Part shown: piece after piece, positions 43,901 to 58,900 of the stretch
Position numbering within the stretch: position 1 is the first letter of the stretch
How the letters are laid out: each line of letters begins with the position of its first letter
Source of the DNA: Leptidea sinapis
Lineage: Eukaryota; Arthropoda; Insecta; Lepidoptera; Pieridae
Length of the DNA: 64,000 nt
NCBI RefSeq assembly: GCF_905404315.1
Contig: NC_066301.1
Span: 2,418,001-2,482,000, forward strand
Direction of reading: 5' to 3'
Notes under the pieces: generated by a model
What the model saw: only the letters and a program-made list of their open reading frames with translations
The model's database searches: none
Told to the model about the DNA's origin: nothing
Made by a program: the position numbers and the translations under genes

Positions 43901-46900
43901 GCTAATTGTCTCATGACAAGGAAAAGGATTCATTTTATATGGCATTGAACAATAAACGTGCTTTTATCGCCATCGTAAATGTACCTTATAATACTTATAG
44001 CTTGAACACATGGTCGGATTTGGTATGGCCGAACCATCGGACGGTCCGGAGGGCGTAGGTTGGCGCCTCGCACCAATTGGCCTAGCGTCGTACTGGGTAC
44101 GGTCCGGACGATAATAATAATAATTTTGTGCGAAGGACAATGCGTATGTCGCTTCCTCTTAATATTGTCTTTCGAATATGGTCCGCTACCAGATCGCATC
44201 CTATGGTTCGGCCGTACCAAATCCGATCATGTGTTTAGGCTATTAAGAATACGCAATAGTCCGAGACAGTTCGTAGATTTATGAGTAAATATTATGCCGT
44301 AAAAATATAGAGACCAGATTTATTATCATTATTAGACCAGATGCCTCGTGTAGTCTACAAATATTAATAAATTCCAAAATGACGCGGATAATATGTCTGT
44401 TTCTATGTAAATGGCGCCACAACAAAGGGAGCTGAACAAATCTTATGTCAATAACGTTCTATATATATTATGAAATCCAGGAACACGGGTTCGAAATTAG
44501 AATCCTCTATTTTTAGTATTTAATTTAAAAAAAACATTAATCCCAGAAGCTTTCATTTAATTCAGGAGGTCACTTATAAGGTTTTGGCAGTTTTGTACGC
44601 GTAGATTTAAAAAATTTATCTTACACTGTTTGCTTGTGGAAGGATTGGAATGAAACAAATACTAAATGTTAAAGGGAGGTAGCTACAATTATACGTCTCT
44701 GAAAATTGTATTCAAATAGTGTTTGCCTTCACGGGCAAAAAATCTAAGAACTTTTTTTTTTGGCCTCATTTTCATTATTAGAACGTGTAAAATCGTTTTT
44801 GTTTTTAATTTTTAATTTACAGATACAGATACGGTTTTTATACAATATTACGAAACAATTCAATATTAGAAAGTCTATTACATTGCACAACACTGTACCT
44901 ATTACATAGAACACTAGATTTTTGTATTATTGATGAAAACTATTTGACGATATTTTGTATTTTTTTAATTTATGATATAAAATTCCGTTACAAGGAAGAC
45001 GTTCACGAGATGTTAAGTCAAAGGCCCTTCCAATTGCAACGCTGTGCTGCTCAAGGTTCTTGATTGAACTCAAACTTCTGCAATCCATTATAAATGTTTT
45101 ATTATCATCATTCTGTTATTTATACCAATAATATAGCCGGTTGCAACGTACGGTACGTGCCTTAAGTACAATGGAATTCTTTCGAACAAAGTTTCTCGTG
45201 TGTCGTGGCTATTTTAGCCTTTTAATTGATTCTACTAGCCATTTGAAGCTGCATTTTTAATTCACAAGCATCTCTAGTACTTGTTTTATTGTCAATGGCG
45301 AGTTACTCTGATAAACCACCATGTTGACTTTATTTGTAGCAAATTAAGAATTATACTAGGAAAATTTTACCACCTTAGTTGTAGGATACCCATTAGTACC
45401 CTAAAGTGCTTATACTTTTCTTTGGTAGAATCCATAATTGATAATGCGCTTGATAGCTATGGGGTTACTTTGAAAACATATATCGATAGACTCGAATCAA
45501 ATGCGATTTTTAAAATTTCTCGTCACCAAAAAAATTAAAAATAATTGTAAAAATAATTATAGAAAATTATTTAAAATGTGTTAAGTATTGCCAGTAAGAT
45601 TAAAACATAAGTACTTATTAGCCATTAACAATCATGGCAATTAAGAACATAACCCAGTTATGCACAACCACGATACTCGGTTGATGTCCGCTGGTAAGTT
45701 CGAAGTTCCTAGAATCAAGAACTACTACGGAGATAGGACTTTGAAAAAACGCCTACCTTATCTATTAAACAGCTTGCCTGAGGACATCCGACTAGAAACC
45801 AGTATAAGAAAATTTAAAACTAAACTTAAGAAATATTTATTGATATAAAATCAATGTTCTAATAAGAATTAATGTATTACAAGAGATTTGATCCTGCAGA
45901 CAAACTGCCCAAAGAGATTTGCGGGACTATGTTAGCTTTCAAGATTCTTTCTGTAAATGATTAATAGTATAAATAAAGAAAATAAATAAAAACTTTGGAT
46001 AAATAACCGGGAAAACTCTCCAAGTATCGTACCCTTCATTAATGGCAGGTATAATTGAAACACTTTTTAAAGGATTAAGCCGACTTATAGAACACATTGC
46101 TGATATCAAACACAGACGTCAGCTGTATGTGAACACATAACAGACCGTCTATACCACTACATCCGCTTCGACCAAGCAAAAGTTTTTTTCTAGAGAATAG
46201 ATTTCTTCCAAGACTCAAGTACGTGAAAAACCTAAATTTCAATAGAGAGGACGGTCTAAAATTATCTATCACCTGGGATCCATTAATCTCTAAATTAAAA
46301 CCCACAACATATATAAATAAATAATATATAACATAAATACCACATCCGAGGCAATAAATGGCGCTAAACTTCATAATGACAACTATAATAAATACTATCT
46401 TGACTCATTTAAACCGCCTCGTATCATTTATAGATACTAAAAAACCCAAAAGGAACTATAAATTGTAAGTAATGATATTTATTTGGTTAGTGTCTATCAT
46501 TCTTCATGGGCTCAAAGAGTAAAGGTTAGGGTTGTCATTTACCGAGTGAGAAACAAAGGAACAGACAGATAAGATAAAACGTACACATAACATACTTACT
46601 CGTTGCAAACTAGGAAGTTTTTTTATGAAAAGGTCAATGAATGTTTATGTTATGATCATCTATATATTACATAAAAATTAATTGCTGTTCGTTAGTCTCG
46701 CTAAAACTCGAGAACGGCTGGACCAATTTGGCAAATTTTGATCTTGAATTATTTGTAGAAGTCCAGAGAAGGTTTAAAAGGTGAATAAATATGAAAATGC
46801 TCGGAATTTTAATAAAAACAACAGTTCTGTTTTTCCTTTGATGTGTCCCCGTCGTTCAAAAATCAAATTTGAAAGAATATTTTAAAATGAATAACTAATT

Positions 46901-49900
46901 AGAATTTTTATATCTTTCTAACTTTCTCAGGAGGTAAAAAATAACCTTAATATTAGCTTTTATTTCTTTAATATTAGGCAATTTTCGAATACCAAAGACA
47001 ATTTTTAAATTTTTCTGATCTTTTGTGAATGTGACTTTACTGCTAAGTGCGCGAGAACTTTTCTCACTTTGATTAATCACAATAATTAACGATGCCGAGG
47101 AGAAGAAGACCTGACTTAGGTCGTCGCAGTCAATCAAATGTGTGAAGAGCTACCTCATGTGCTAACCGCAATGATGACCAGAGAGAGACAAATAAGAAAA
47201 TAGTCGTATTGCTATGTCAGAATTGCGTTCCTTATTGAGTGACAATGTAGTACATAGGCTTAGAATGCAACGAGTTCGTGCACATCAAACAGCCATAATA
47301 TTATCAATCGAACTGATAAGACACCTGCCGGTGAACACACAAGGAGTTTTAATACACCCACCACTGACGAAGTGGCTGTTGTCATTGTGGGTGAAAATTT
47401 GTAATCTAAAGCAATTATTCTTATGTCCAATATTTGTTTTGTATGGACATATTTTCTATGAGAGATTTAATTGACGCACGGTCACATATTTCTATTATAA
47501 TAGCAAGGAGCATATCTTTCGTAATAATTCTTGATGTTGTGATATATTATTGACAAAATCATAAAAAAACATTATTTTATTTATTATACAAGGTGGGCCA
47601 AAAGAAATCACCCTATTGGAAGATGCTCTCATTTTTGCAAATGGCTGCCAATGTCAAACATCAACAAGCCATGGAGCAGTACACTCCCCAAGAACGTGGA
47701 ATAATTGTGTCTATTTTTTTGTGTAACAATTCGTCTGTGGTGTTGGCGCATCGCGAATTTCGTCGCCGATTCCCCGGCCGTCTGACACCGACTGCGCAAA
47801 CACTGCGCCGTTTGGCCACCAACCTTGAAGAGTATGGGACCACACGAGACGTTTCCAAGAGTGGGCGGCCCCGGAGCGCCTGTTCTGCCGAGAATATCAC
47901 CGCTGTTGCCGAGGATGTCGTGCAGTCGCCGGAAAAATAGACCAGACGCCGTGCCACGCAATTCGCCATCAGTCGGACGTCCCTAAGGCGAATTTTGGTC
48001 AAAGACCTGCGCATGTTCCCGTACAAAGTCCAGTCCGTGCATCAGCTGATGCCTGCCGACAGCCAAAGCTGCGTAACCTACGCCCAAGCCAGCCTCAATC
48101 TCGAAGAAGAAGTGGACGATTTTTCGACACCTCCGCCTGTACGTGAACAAGCAAAACTATCGCTTCAGGGGAACCGAAAATCTACGAGTGATGCACGAAG
48201 AGCCATTACACCCGCTCAAAGTGACTGCATGGTGCGCTGTGCACGCTGGAGGAGTCATAGCGCCATTTTTTTCGAGAACGCCGCTAGCCAAACGACAACA
48301 GTGGACGGTGCGCGCTATAGGGCCATGTTGACCGAGTTTTTTCTGCCGCAATTGGACGAATTAGGACTGCAGGACATGTGGTTTCAATAGGACGGAGCAA
48401 CGGCACACACTGCACGAGCCACAACCGATATTATGAAGGCGGTGTTCCCGGGTCGCCTCATCTCTCATTTTTGCGATTTGCACTGGCCCGCAAGATCGCC
48501 CGATTTAACCGTTTCAGACTTTATTTGTGGGGTTTTTTGAAGTCCCGTGTTATCGTGAACAAGCCCGATACTCTGGAAGCCCTCAAGGACAACATTTGAC
48601 ACGAGTGCGAGAATCTGTCGCCCGAAGTTCTGAAATGATGAAAAATGCCATAAAACGAGCCCACTTGGAAATCAATTGTGCCGGCGCCCATATGGCCGAT
48701 ATCATCTTCTCGACTTGACCACTACAATTCTAAAGGTTCAAATAATTATAATCAAAAAACAGAATCGAAGTTTTTCATTTAGAAAAAAAAGAGAGCCAAA
48801 CAACATCGGATGACTTCTTTTGGCCCATCCTGTATATAGAACAACGTCTGTCGGGTCAACTCGTTATTAATATATTAACAGTCTGGATTTGCTTAAGAAA
48901 TCTCTAGAACCAGCAGTAACTAAGTTATATTATATCGATGTAGATAATTATTTAACATTATTTTTAGGTTATCAATTGGTACTTTAATTCCTGATATTAT
49001 ATTATATCTAATAAGTTTTAAGTGTTATCTGTTTAGAAATGCAATAAAATCATGATAAAACGCTTATTTATAATTATCGTTATAAAAATTTACACAGGTA
49101 GGCATATTGTATATTTTCAAAGCATATAAATTAATACTTCGTTACAAAGCAAAGAAATAGTATATTGTGCACGTTTCGCTCGTGCGTTCAACTTCACTTT
49201 CGTGGGCAATCGACAATTTGTCGCACGAGTTGCACAGACTATTTTGTATTACAAATGCGACGATTTATGTGGGTCCAGGGGCAAAGCCTATAATTTTATT
49301 TATTTTAGCAATTTTATCTAAATTTGCGTGTGCTAAGTATAATTTGCGTGCGACAAGTAAACTATTCGCACTTAAACAACAGTTTCATATACGAAAAAAC
49401 TCACGCGTAACTTTAAATTGGGCAAACGGCTCTTTTTCAACCGCAACAGCGAGCGCCTTGATACTACTTTTCCCGCATGAGTAATACAAATAAGTTTTTA
49501 TTTTGTGTTTATTTATAAGGTTTGCCAACAGGTTCATATCTTAGTCACGACCACGATTCACATTCATATTATAAATAGATATTCAGACCCAATTACAGGC
49601 AAACACAGCTTGCGATAAAACAATATCGCTCAGTATGGATACGGATTAAATATTAATGAAATATGGAAGACTAATAATTATAACGAAAACTTTGAATGCA
49701 AATTACTTTTAAATTTAGTTAAAGAATCATTTATGTATAATAAACCACAACGCCAACTGTGTTTATCGGCGATATCCTTGCGTGCAAGTAATATTGTGTT
49801 TCAGTTTGAATGTCACCGTAGCTTGTGAAATTACAGGTCTAATGAGAGATATTTTTTTTTTCTAAAAAATACTGATAAGACATATTGTTGTACATCTGAT

Positions 49901-52900
49901 GATTAGTACTATGCCGTGCTCATTACATAAGATAAACCTAAATATTTTAGACTCGATCCTCTATGCTTGCGTCGTGTGCTGCTTGCAACGATGCTACTTC
50001 ATAAAATAATTAACTGCCCTGTACTTTCCCCGGGGCGTAAAAAGAATAGGTGAGTCCCTGGCCCATGTGTTTCGTAAGAGGCGACTAAGGGCTTTTTAGA
50101 AGTGGGAGAGTCACGCTGCCGTCTTTTGACGTCAGTACAATCGGGCCAGACTCGTCCGGGTTAATTACCACACTCGCACAGAATACCGGCGTGAAGAAGC
50201 GGCCTAGTGCCGCTATGTTTCGCATGTGTTAGTGACGAGGACCGGTGGCAACTCCCCTCTTCCCCAACAAAGATTATGAAAGCGGTCCTTAAAGAGATAG
50301 TACCCCAGGAGGCTCTACCAGATTCGGAGAATCCCTCCCCGAGCACTCTAGCTCGGGATGTCTTTCGTATTCTGGAGAGGGCACAGAACCGCGCATGACC
50401 AAGGACAAACGAGGCAGTAACACCACGGCACCCCGTTCCACACTCAACGTGGACTTTTGCAATATCAGGGGAATTCACTCCAACTTAAAAGCCGTCCACC
50501 ACCACCTTGAGACGGCGAAGCCGGCCTTGTGTTTCCTTACGGAGACGCAGATATCTCGACCTAGCGATACGTCATATTTAACGTACCCCGGGTACAAAAT
50601 TGAGCACAATTTTTTGCCTCATGCCGGGGTATGTGTGTACGTTAGGGAGGATATCTGCTGTCACCGTCTCGGGAATTTTGAGGGTAGGGACCTGTCCACT
50701 CTCTGGCTCCGCGTGGATTTAGAGGACCGCGTCCGCATCTATGCGTGTGCCTACAGGTCCCATAGTGGTAACGCAGAAACCGATCATCTCATGGGCTGCG
50801 TTCAAGCGGCAATTGACGACGTGCTTGCTCCCCTCCGCTGAAATCGTAGTCTTGGGTGATTTCAACGGGCACAATGCCGAATGGCTTGGACCAAGTACCA
50901 CAGACTACGCAGGGCGATCTGTGCATAATTTTGCATTGGCGTATGGTCTGTCTCAATTGGTTGAGTCGCCAACGCGGCTCCCGGATGTGGATACTGACTA
51001 CACATCCCGATGGTTATCAGGTCTTTGTCGACGCCCCTCTCGGAACGTCCGACCATTGCCTGGTCAGGAGTATTAGGAGTGCCTATCCGATGCCAACGTC
51101 GCAGACCACTAGCGACTCGCCGGGTTTGGCACTCCAAGTCAGCAGATTGAGATAGGATGCGTTACTTTTTTGCTTCCCACCCTTGGGGCATTATTTGTTT
51201 CCCTTCGAATGATCCCAGTGCCTGCACCGTTGCAGTAGCTGATGTGATACTACAGGGCATGGGTATATTTATACCAAGCTCTGTAGTACCGATTGGTGGC
51301 AGATCACAGTCCTGGTTCGATGCGTCAGTTAAAGCGGCATCTGACTGCAAAAAACAGGCGTATCGAACTTGGATTGCGGCGCTGGGCACAAAGGATCCGA
51401 ACTGCATAGTTCTTAAGAGGAAATGCAACCGTGCCTCCAGATTTTTAAGCACGTCAAATTTTTTAAGAAAGTCAAAACACGTCGTCAAATTCGGCGAGGA
51501 GCTTTCCAGTTACCCGACCGGAACACGCAAGTTCTGGTCTTTGTCGAAAGCTGCACTTGGTAACTTCAGCCAGCCGTCCATGCTGCCGTTGCATATGAAG
51601 AATGACACCCTGGGCCATACGGCAAAAGAGAAAGCCGATCTCCTGTGCGCTCTTTTCGCCTCCAACTCGACTCTTGACGACAACGGAAAAACACCGTCGA
51701 CCATCCCGCGGTGACAGAGCTCTATGCCTGAAGTACAGTTCAGACATAAAACTGTTAGGCGAGCTCTGTTTTCGTTGGACGTCAGGAAGTCGAGCGGGCC
51801 GGATGGCATTTCTGCAATGGTGCTTAGAACGTGTGCCCCTGAGTTGACGCCGGTGCTAACGCGTTTATTCCGGCACTCTTATTCCAAAGGCGTAGTCCCT
51901 GACTCATGGAAGTCAGCCCTTGTCCATCCAAAAAAAAGGAGACAGTTCGGATCCGGCAAACTACAGGCCTATTGCTCTTATCTCCCTGCTCTCCAAAATC
52001 ACGGAGAGCATAATTAGCCGCCAGCTCTATGTATATCTAGAGGGGCACCAGTTGATCAACGACCGACAATGGTCGGTCGGCAGGTGATCTTCTGGTATAC
52101 CTAACACATAGATGGGCTGCGGCTATTGAAAGTAGGGGAGAAGGCCTGGCAGTTAGCCTGGATATAGCGAAGGCCTTTGATCGTGTATGGCACAAGGCGC
52201 TCCTCTCAAAACTTCCATCATTTGGGCTTCCCGAGAGCTTGTGCAAGTGGACCTCCAGCTTTCTCACTGGGTGCAGCATACAGGTTGTTGTCGACGGATA
52301 TTGCTCGAACCCGAAGCCCGTGAATGCTGGAGTGCCCCAAGGCTGTGTGCTATCTCCTACGCTGTTTCTTCTGCATCTGAGAAGAACAAGAAACTGGGCG
52401 TCATTAATAGAGTACGGCAATACTTTAAGCCGGCCCACATACTAGCGCTCTACAAAGCGCTGGTCGGGCCACACATGGAGTATTGCTGTCATCTCTGGTC
52501 TGGCACACCCCAGTATCAGCTCGATCCATTTCACCGCGTGCAACGTAGAGCAGCTCGAATTGTGGGGGACTCAGTGCTCTGTGATCGGCTGGATCACTTA
52601 GCGTTGCGTAGAGAAGTCGCTTCATTGTGTGTATTCTACCGCATTTATCACGGGGAGTGTTCCGAAGAGCTGTTTAACCTGATTCCTGCCGCCGAATTCC
52701 ACCTTCGCACGATACGCCACAAGTTAGGATATCATCCCCACCATCTGGATGTGTGGCGGTCCTCCACAGTGCGGTTTTCAAGGAGCTTTCTCCCTCGTAC
52801 TACAAAGCTGTGGAATGAGCTTCCTTGTGCGGTGTTTCCGGGTTGATACGACATGGGTACCTTCAAAAAAAGCGCGTACACCTTCCTTAAAGGCCGGCAA

Positions 52901-55900
52901 CGCTCCTGTGATTCCTCTGGTGTTGCAAGAGATTGTGGGCGGCGGTGATCACTTAACAACAGGTGACCCGTACGCTCGTTTGTCCTCCTATTCCATTAAA
53001 AAAAAAGAAAAATAATTAATAATCAATCGGATACTTCATTATTACCAAAAATAAATTTCAATTGTAAAATCCCTAAACGCACAGTTTGTACCAACAACAT
53101 ATTTAGACATAATCGTAGCAGTACTAACCTAGCTTACCACTCCTGCATCAATCGTACTCAAAATAATCAGCAACTCAATTTATTTAATTCCACGTCAACC
53201 CGTTTTCGTCGTAATGTCATTGACTCCCTGCGTAAGGGAGCTAATTTGTAAAAATTACTATTATTTGTGTTTGTCTCTAAGTCTTTTGTACATGCCAGTT
53301 ATTGATATTTTTCTATGTGTCTTTTAGTTTTAAGTCTCCTTGTTGATATTTTTACATTTGTGCATGAATATTGTTGGTAACAATTATTGGATTTTTGATG
53401 AACCCAATATTCTGAGCGGTATGCAATTGCGTTATTTCACTTACTTTGAAACATATGATGCTAAGTCTCATTATGCCAGTAATATCACTAGCTACCCCAC
53501 CATTCAAAAAGGAACACAACAATGCTTCACAGCAGAAAAAAGCCGCCGTTGTAACCCACCTTTTTTTTGGCATCCTCTTGCTAATATATTATTGCATAAT
53601 ACACGTTCATTTAAGTTATATAAAAAAAAAATACGTGGGATCTTGTACTAATGTGCCTCGCCTCCTTACTTCTTCCAGACCTGAGAAAAAAAGGCGCAAT
53701 GAGCTGAGCGGATCTATATTTTTTCGAAATATGTCTCTAATGTGTCTGTTCTTGGTATTAATCTAAATAAGATTGTCTCTATATGTTGCCCTTTCAATTA
53801 CCCGCATTAAATACTACTTTTAGATCGATGGAGGGACTGGTGAATCAGAAACTTTTGGTTCAGCACTTGAGAGAACGGTGAAATGCGCAAACGCATTTAG
53901 GAAACTTGGTCTCCAGCCAAACGATGTGATAATCCTGATGGCCCCTCACCACATACACCTCTCGATACCAATGTACGCAGCGTTCTATGTCGGTGTTGTT
54001 GTCGCTGGTATCGATATGTACCTGGGAGTAAGTGAGTATAGTTTACTGCTCAATATTCTGTATGATCTACCCTGTATGATCCTTAAAGAGTACAAAAATA
54101 ATAATAGTAATTGACACACTTTTACACTAGGGATAGCTTGTAATATACATTGTAATCCATATTTTATATATATAAAAAAAAAAGCCCGCTGAGTTTCTTG
54201 CGCCCATTCTTCTCAGGTCTGAGGCAGTCTCTTTTGAATGGGTGGTAGATTTTGACGTTCAATAAGTGATTATAAATCCTATTTTGAATAAAAATATTTG
54301 AATTTGAATTATGGGTAAAACGGTATATTTAATACAATATACTTAGTAGAATATAGAAAAAGACATATAAACATCCATGATTCGGAAACAATATTCATCA
54401 TATAAATGTATGCACCTACCGGGATTCCAAACCGAGACTTCTACCTCAGTAGGCAGGGTCACTAACCACTGGGCTACATTGATGCGGCTGGGCGGTTAAA
54501 ATGAAGATGTGAGTTATAACATTACACCGACCGCGACGTGAACGTGTGCCGCTTGACGATCATGCTGACTATGTGTATTATACTGTAAATTACCCTCAGA
54601 ATGTAAAGTCTGCAATGCATTCTATACAATACTAGCTGACCCAGCAAACGTTGTATTGCCGATATTAAAATCGCGATACAAAAGTAACTGTTGATCGTAG
54701 GTGGGTGAAAATTTGAAGTTGTGTGTATTTTTTATACCTGACTCATAATCATACAAATTAAAAAAAAAAAAAAATAAAAAAAAATTCGTGTGGACCACCC
54801 TTAACATTTAGGGGGATGAAAAAAAGATGTTGTCCGATTCTCAGACCTACCCAATATGCACTCAAAATTACATGAGAATCGGTCAAGCCGTTTCGGAGGA
54901 GTTTAATGTTTAACAACATGACACGAGAATTTTATATATTAGAAAAGAATGAATATGCAGATGTTAATGTCTATTAAAAACGAAAAGGGAATTTAGGTGA
55001 TCATTTTAATATTTCGTAAACAGTAATATTTTTTATTGATTGATCTCCTGCCACAAGGTGCTTCATGTCGGGGTATGAGTGTTTGTTAGGAAAGATTTCT
55101 GCTGTCACCGTCTCGGCAATTTTGAGGTTCCTGTCTAAAACAATTGGATAAATAAATGTGAAGATGTTAATTGAAAATTTTATTTAATTTCCAGATGAAC
55201 TCCAAGACACCTATCGAGACAGCCAACCAAAAATAGTATTCTGTCAGAATGATAGAGTACAAGATGTCAAAAAAGCTTTAGACGCATTGAAGATGTCATG
55301 CGAAGTGGTTACATTCGATAAAGGTCCAGATTATGATAATTTTGACAGTTTTCTAGAAAAACATGGTGGTGGCACTTCGGCACAAGATTTTCGGTAAAAA
55401 GGAATTCAGTCAGTTAAGTAGTTGGCGTTGTGAACCAATTCGTTATTCAAAAGACTTGTTAAAAACGTTTGTGTGGTAAAGGATACTACGACATAAATGA
55501 CTTTTTAATGATACCACAGATTGGGAATGGAGCGACCGCCCTCAGGCTATTAAATAATAAGTTTAATAGTACAATATTACTTTGTAAATATATATTTAAA
55601 AAAAATCCCGCTTAGTTTGTTGCGGCCATTCTTCTCGGGTCTGAGGCATTCGTTTTGGAATGGGTGGGTAGTTTTTGACTTTCAATGAGTGATATCACAC
55701 CCTATTTTGAATAAAAATATTTGAATTTGAATTTTGATTTGTGAATTCATTATTGTTGTGGTTGATATAATATTATATATCTAAAAGCACTATTTATTGT
55801 GTATAATAATTAGTTAAAAAAATCTATTTTTTTTTATGCGTCAAGTTAGCTATAACTTCTATGTAATTAAAATTAAACGCCCAAAGGTACATACAGATGT

Positions 55901-58900
55901 TTTTATCTGTGACCAGCAATCACTACCAGGCAGTTAACTGAAAAATAAAATGAGCATATTTTATAGAAAGTTTCTTCATAAATATTGTTTATAGGGCTTC
56001 TGAATTCGACCCTGAAAAGACCCCGTCAATGCTCATTGCTACCAGCGGAACTACTGGACTTCCGAAGCTAGCCGAAATTACACATAGAAACCTTATCCAA
56101 GGTTTCACCTATTTGTGGTTTGTAGAAGTTTCATCATAATATCTTTAACTATTTCCTATTTAGCAGGCCTTAATTTAGAAAAGATTTAGAAACTTTATTT
56201 ATATTCTTTCTTAACTACAATAGATACAAGGAATATCATCCAGACAACCGTAGATAAAGGGAATATTATTAATTTTAATTTCGATTACTTTTGTTATTTT
56301 TTTTTCTGATCATTCCTATGTTATATCGATGAGTTATTACATACATTTTACATATTATAGAGTATGCATGTGCATAATATAATTAAAATTATTTTATTTT
56401 AAATTAAAACAACAGTGTGTGCCTATAATCACATAAATAAATGAAAACTTTATCAATGGAATAATTAAATAATTCGAAACACAACTATACCAAGTGTAGG
56501 TACTACTTATCCTGAACAAGCATTAAATAACCAACCCACAAATTAAATTGTGAACATCTAGCCTAAAGTTGTCACTTCAAAATAATATACTCTCTCTCTC
56601 TCTCTCCCTCACTTCTTCATATATTTCCAGTACAGCGTATAGTAGGGTATTCTCCATAATAATACATTAATAAAACAGTACCTTAACTTTTTTTATGAAA
56701 ATAAGTTAAGAGACGAGCGTTCAGCTGATGGTAATTGATACGTCCTGCCCATTACAATGTAGTGCCGCTCAGGATTCTTGAAAAACGTTATGTTATGTCT
56801 CATTTGCCCAGTAATTTCACTAGCTACGGCGCCCTTTAAACCGAAACACAGATTACTGTGTAAACATTAGCTTACATATTACTGCTTCACGGCAGAAACA
56901 GGCGCCGTTGGGTACCACACCCATAATCTTGCCGGCATCCTGTGCAAAAGAGCCTCCCATTGGTAAACTTCAAATAGAGCGCCCGATTTGCACGGCCGCT
57001 AAGCAATCTTGGGGAGACCAAACTATTGAGTTCCACGACGTATGCCGTCCGCGTCGTCAATTTTTTTGTATGTACCAAACCTAGCGCTCCGCCCAAATTT
57101 CAAGAAGACCGCTGAGTAACATTACTGATCTTTGAATTATATTGTGATAGTATGCAATCCCTGTTCAGGCCCTTATTATATCATTAAGAAGGTAGTGGGA
57201 ACACTACGAACCATTCTACAAAGAGGAAACGAAATATAGGGAAACTATATAGAAATAGTATAACAATCCAAATCAAATCTTTAATAAAAATAACAAAAAA
57301 GAACATATAAATACATATTCAAATTTTATTTCTAGGTCATTCTTCGACAACTTCCCTAATCCTACAAGATTGCCATTGATAATGTCGCCAGTTCAATGGT
57401 TTTCTGCAATATTTGTGATGACGTCATCGCCCTTATTCAGACAGACCCGACTCCAAACCTCTTTGACTTTCACTCAAGAGCACGCGTATGAATTAATTAA
57501 CAAGTATAAGGTAAGTAGATATAATCTTAATATGTTCTTATTAATAATATTTAATTATAATTAAGTAAATGACACATAAGATGTTCGGAAAATACTATGG
57601 AGAATAAACAAAAACACTCATAACTAACTAATTACATTAAATATTATTCTATAGGCCGACCGTTTATCTGAGTCCTCGCCTGCGGGGTACAGGGGCGCGG
57701 GGGTGTGACGTCAAAGGGGACTGATACAGGTGCGGGCGGCGGGCGAATTTTTGTAATAGCTCATTTCACTAAGCGCCCCGCCCCCCGCCGCCCGCACCTG
57801 GAGGTCTACTCGCAAAATCGACAACGATACATTCGGAACGATACGATAATACTCCGAATATATCGCAACTAACCTACTCTAACAAATGTTCGAATTCCTT
57901 ATCGTTTATCGTTACCATAGACTAATATTTTGATTTTTTCACGATGTTAGTGTGAATGTACCTAATATGTTCAAACCTAAACATTATCTGTGCTTTATCG
58001 CTGTGAAGTGTCAAAAGTCAAAACATAGTTTAGGCGCTAAGGACCATGCCAGACTCTGCACCACCAATTTGGTATCATTTAAACATAATGTAAATGTTAA
58101 AAAAATATGTAATGAATATAATATGACCATTTAAAATTGAATAAATAATACAAAACTCGCGGATAATAAAATGTAAAAAAAAGTAACTCAACCCTTCTCG
58201 TCGACTTCCTATTTCTCAGGCGGCCATTGGCGGCATTATTTCTACGCATAAACGATCAACAAAATGACTTAAATAACTTAGTAGTAAAAATATCCTCTTG
58301 AATAGTAAATCACATATAATTATTTTAATAATATTTATTAACTATGTATATTGTATGGCAAATATATCTATACAACTTGAAACGATAATAGCAACGACAG
58401 CCTAGATGGTGTCGTTGAGATTATCGTAAAAGTGACGTTTGATTATTTGTGAAATTCGAATATTCGTCTCTGACATTTTCAACTAAGAGTAGGGTTAGGA
58501 CCGATACTATCGAATAATGTTTCGTTCGTTCAATCATCGTTTCGACATTGAATACGACGTAACTAAGAGTAGGATTCGACACGACTAATGCCACGATTTA
58601 TCGAATATCGATTTTAGGAGTAGGCCTCCTGTCTCAGTTCCCTTTGTCGTCATACCCCCGCGCCCCTGTACCGTGCAGGCGAGGACTCAGATAAACGATC
58701 GGCCTATAAATAAGTCTAAGTGTTATTGCACTTACAGGCAACGACCACATGCAAGTAAAGCATACATAATTTTTGAAATTTAACAACATAAGAATACTAA
58801 GATACAATATAATACAATTATATTATAGTAAGATACAATACAATTATAAATAAATATGACTTTAAAAAAAAAACAGTTTCTTTCAAAGATCAGATCGTTG

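Larger units (their letters stand above)
46659..48863 (+). mobile_element. Helitron remnant interrupted by a mariner element
   Basis: The 5' end 'tctatatattacataaaaat' after an A, with 'ctgttcgttagtctcgctaa' and 'aactcgagaacggctggacc', is the start I know from lepidopteran Helitrons. The 3' end 'gaacaacgtctgtcgggtca' then 'actcg', followed by T, is close to the CTAG-T terminus. A Helitron protein relic (47092-47408) lies inside. The DD41D mariner at 47589-48832 is inserted between the relic and the 3' end, so it is younger than the Helitron. Confidence 0.65.

Noticed and set aside
43930..44284. Overlapping open frames on both strands
   Set aside because: They lie inside a MITE with 32-bp inverted ends. 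The mirrored peptides come from the inverted repeats.
51162..51809. Long minus-strand open frames
   Set aside because: They are antisense shadows of the family J LINE ORF on the plus strand.
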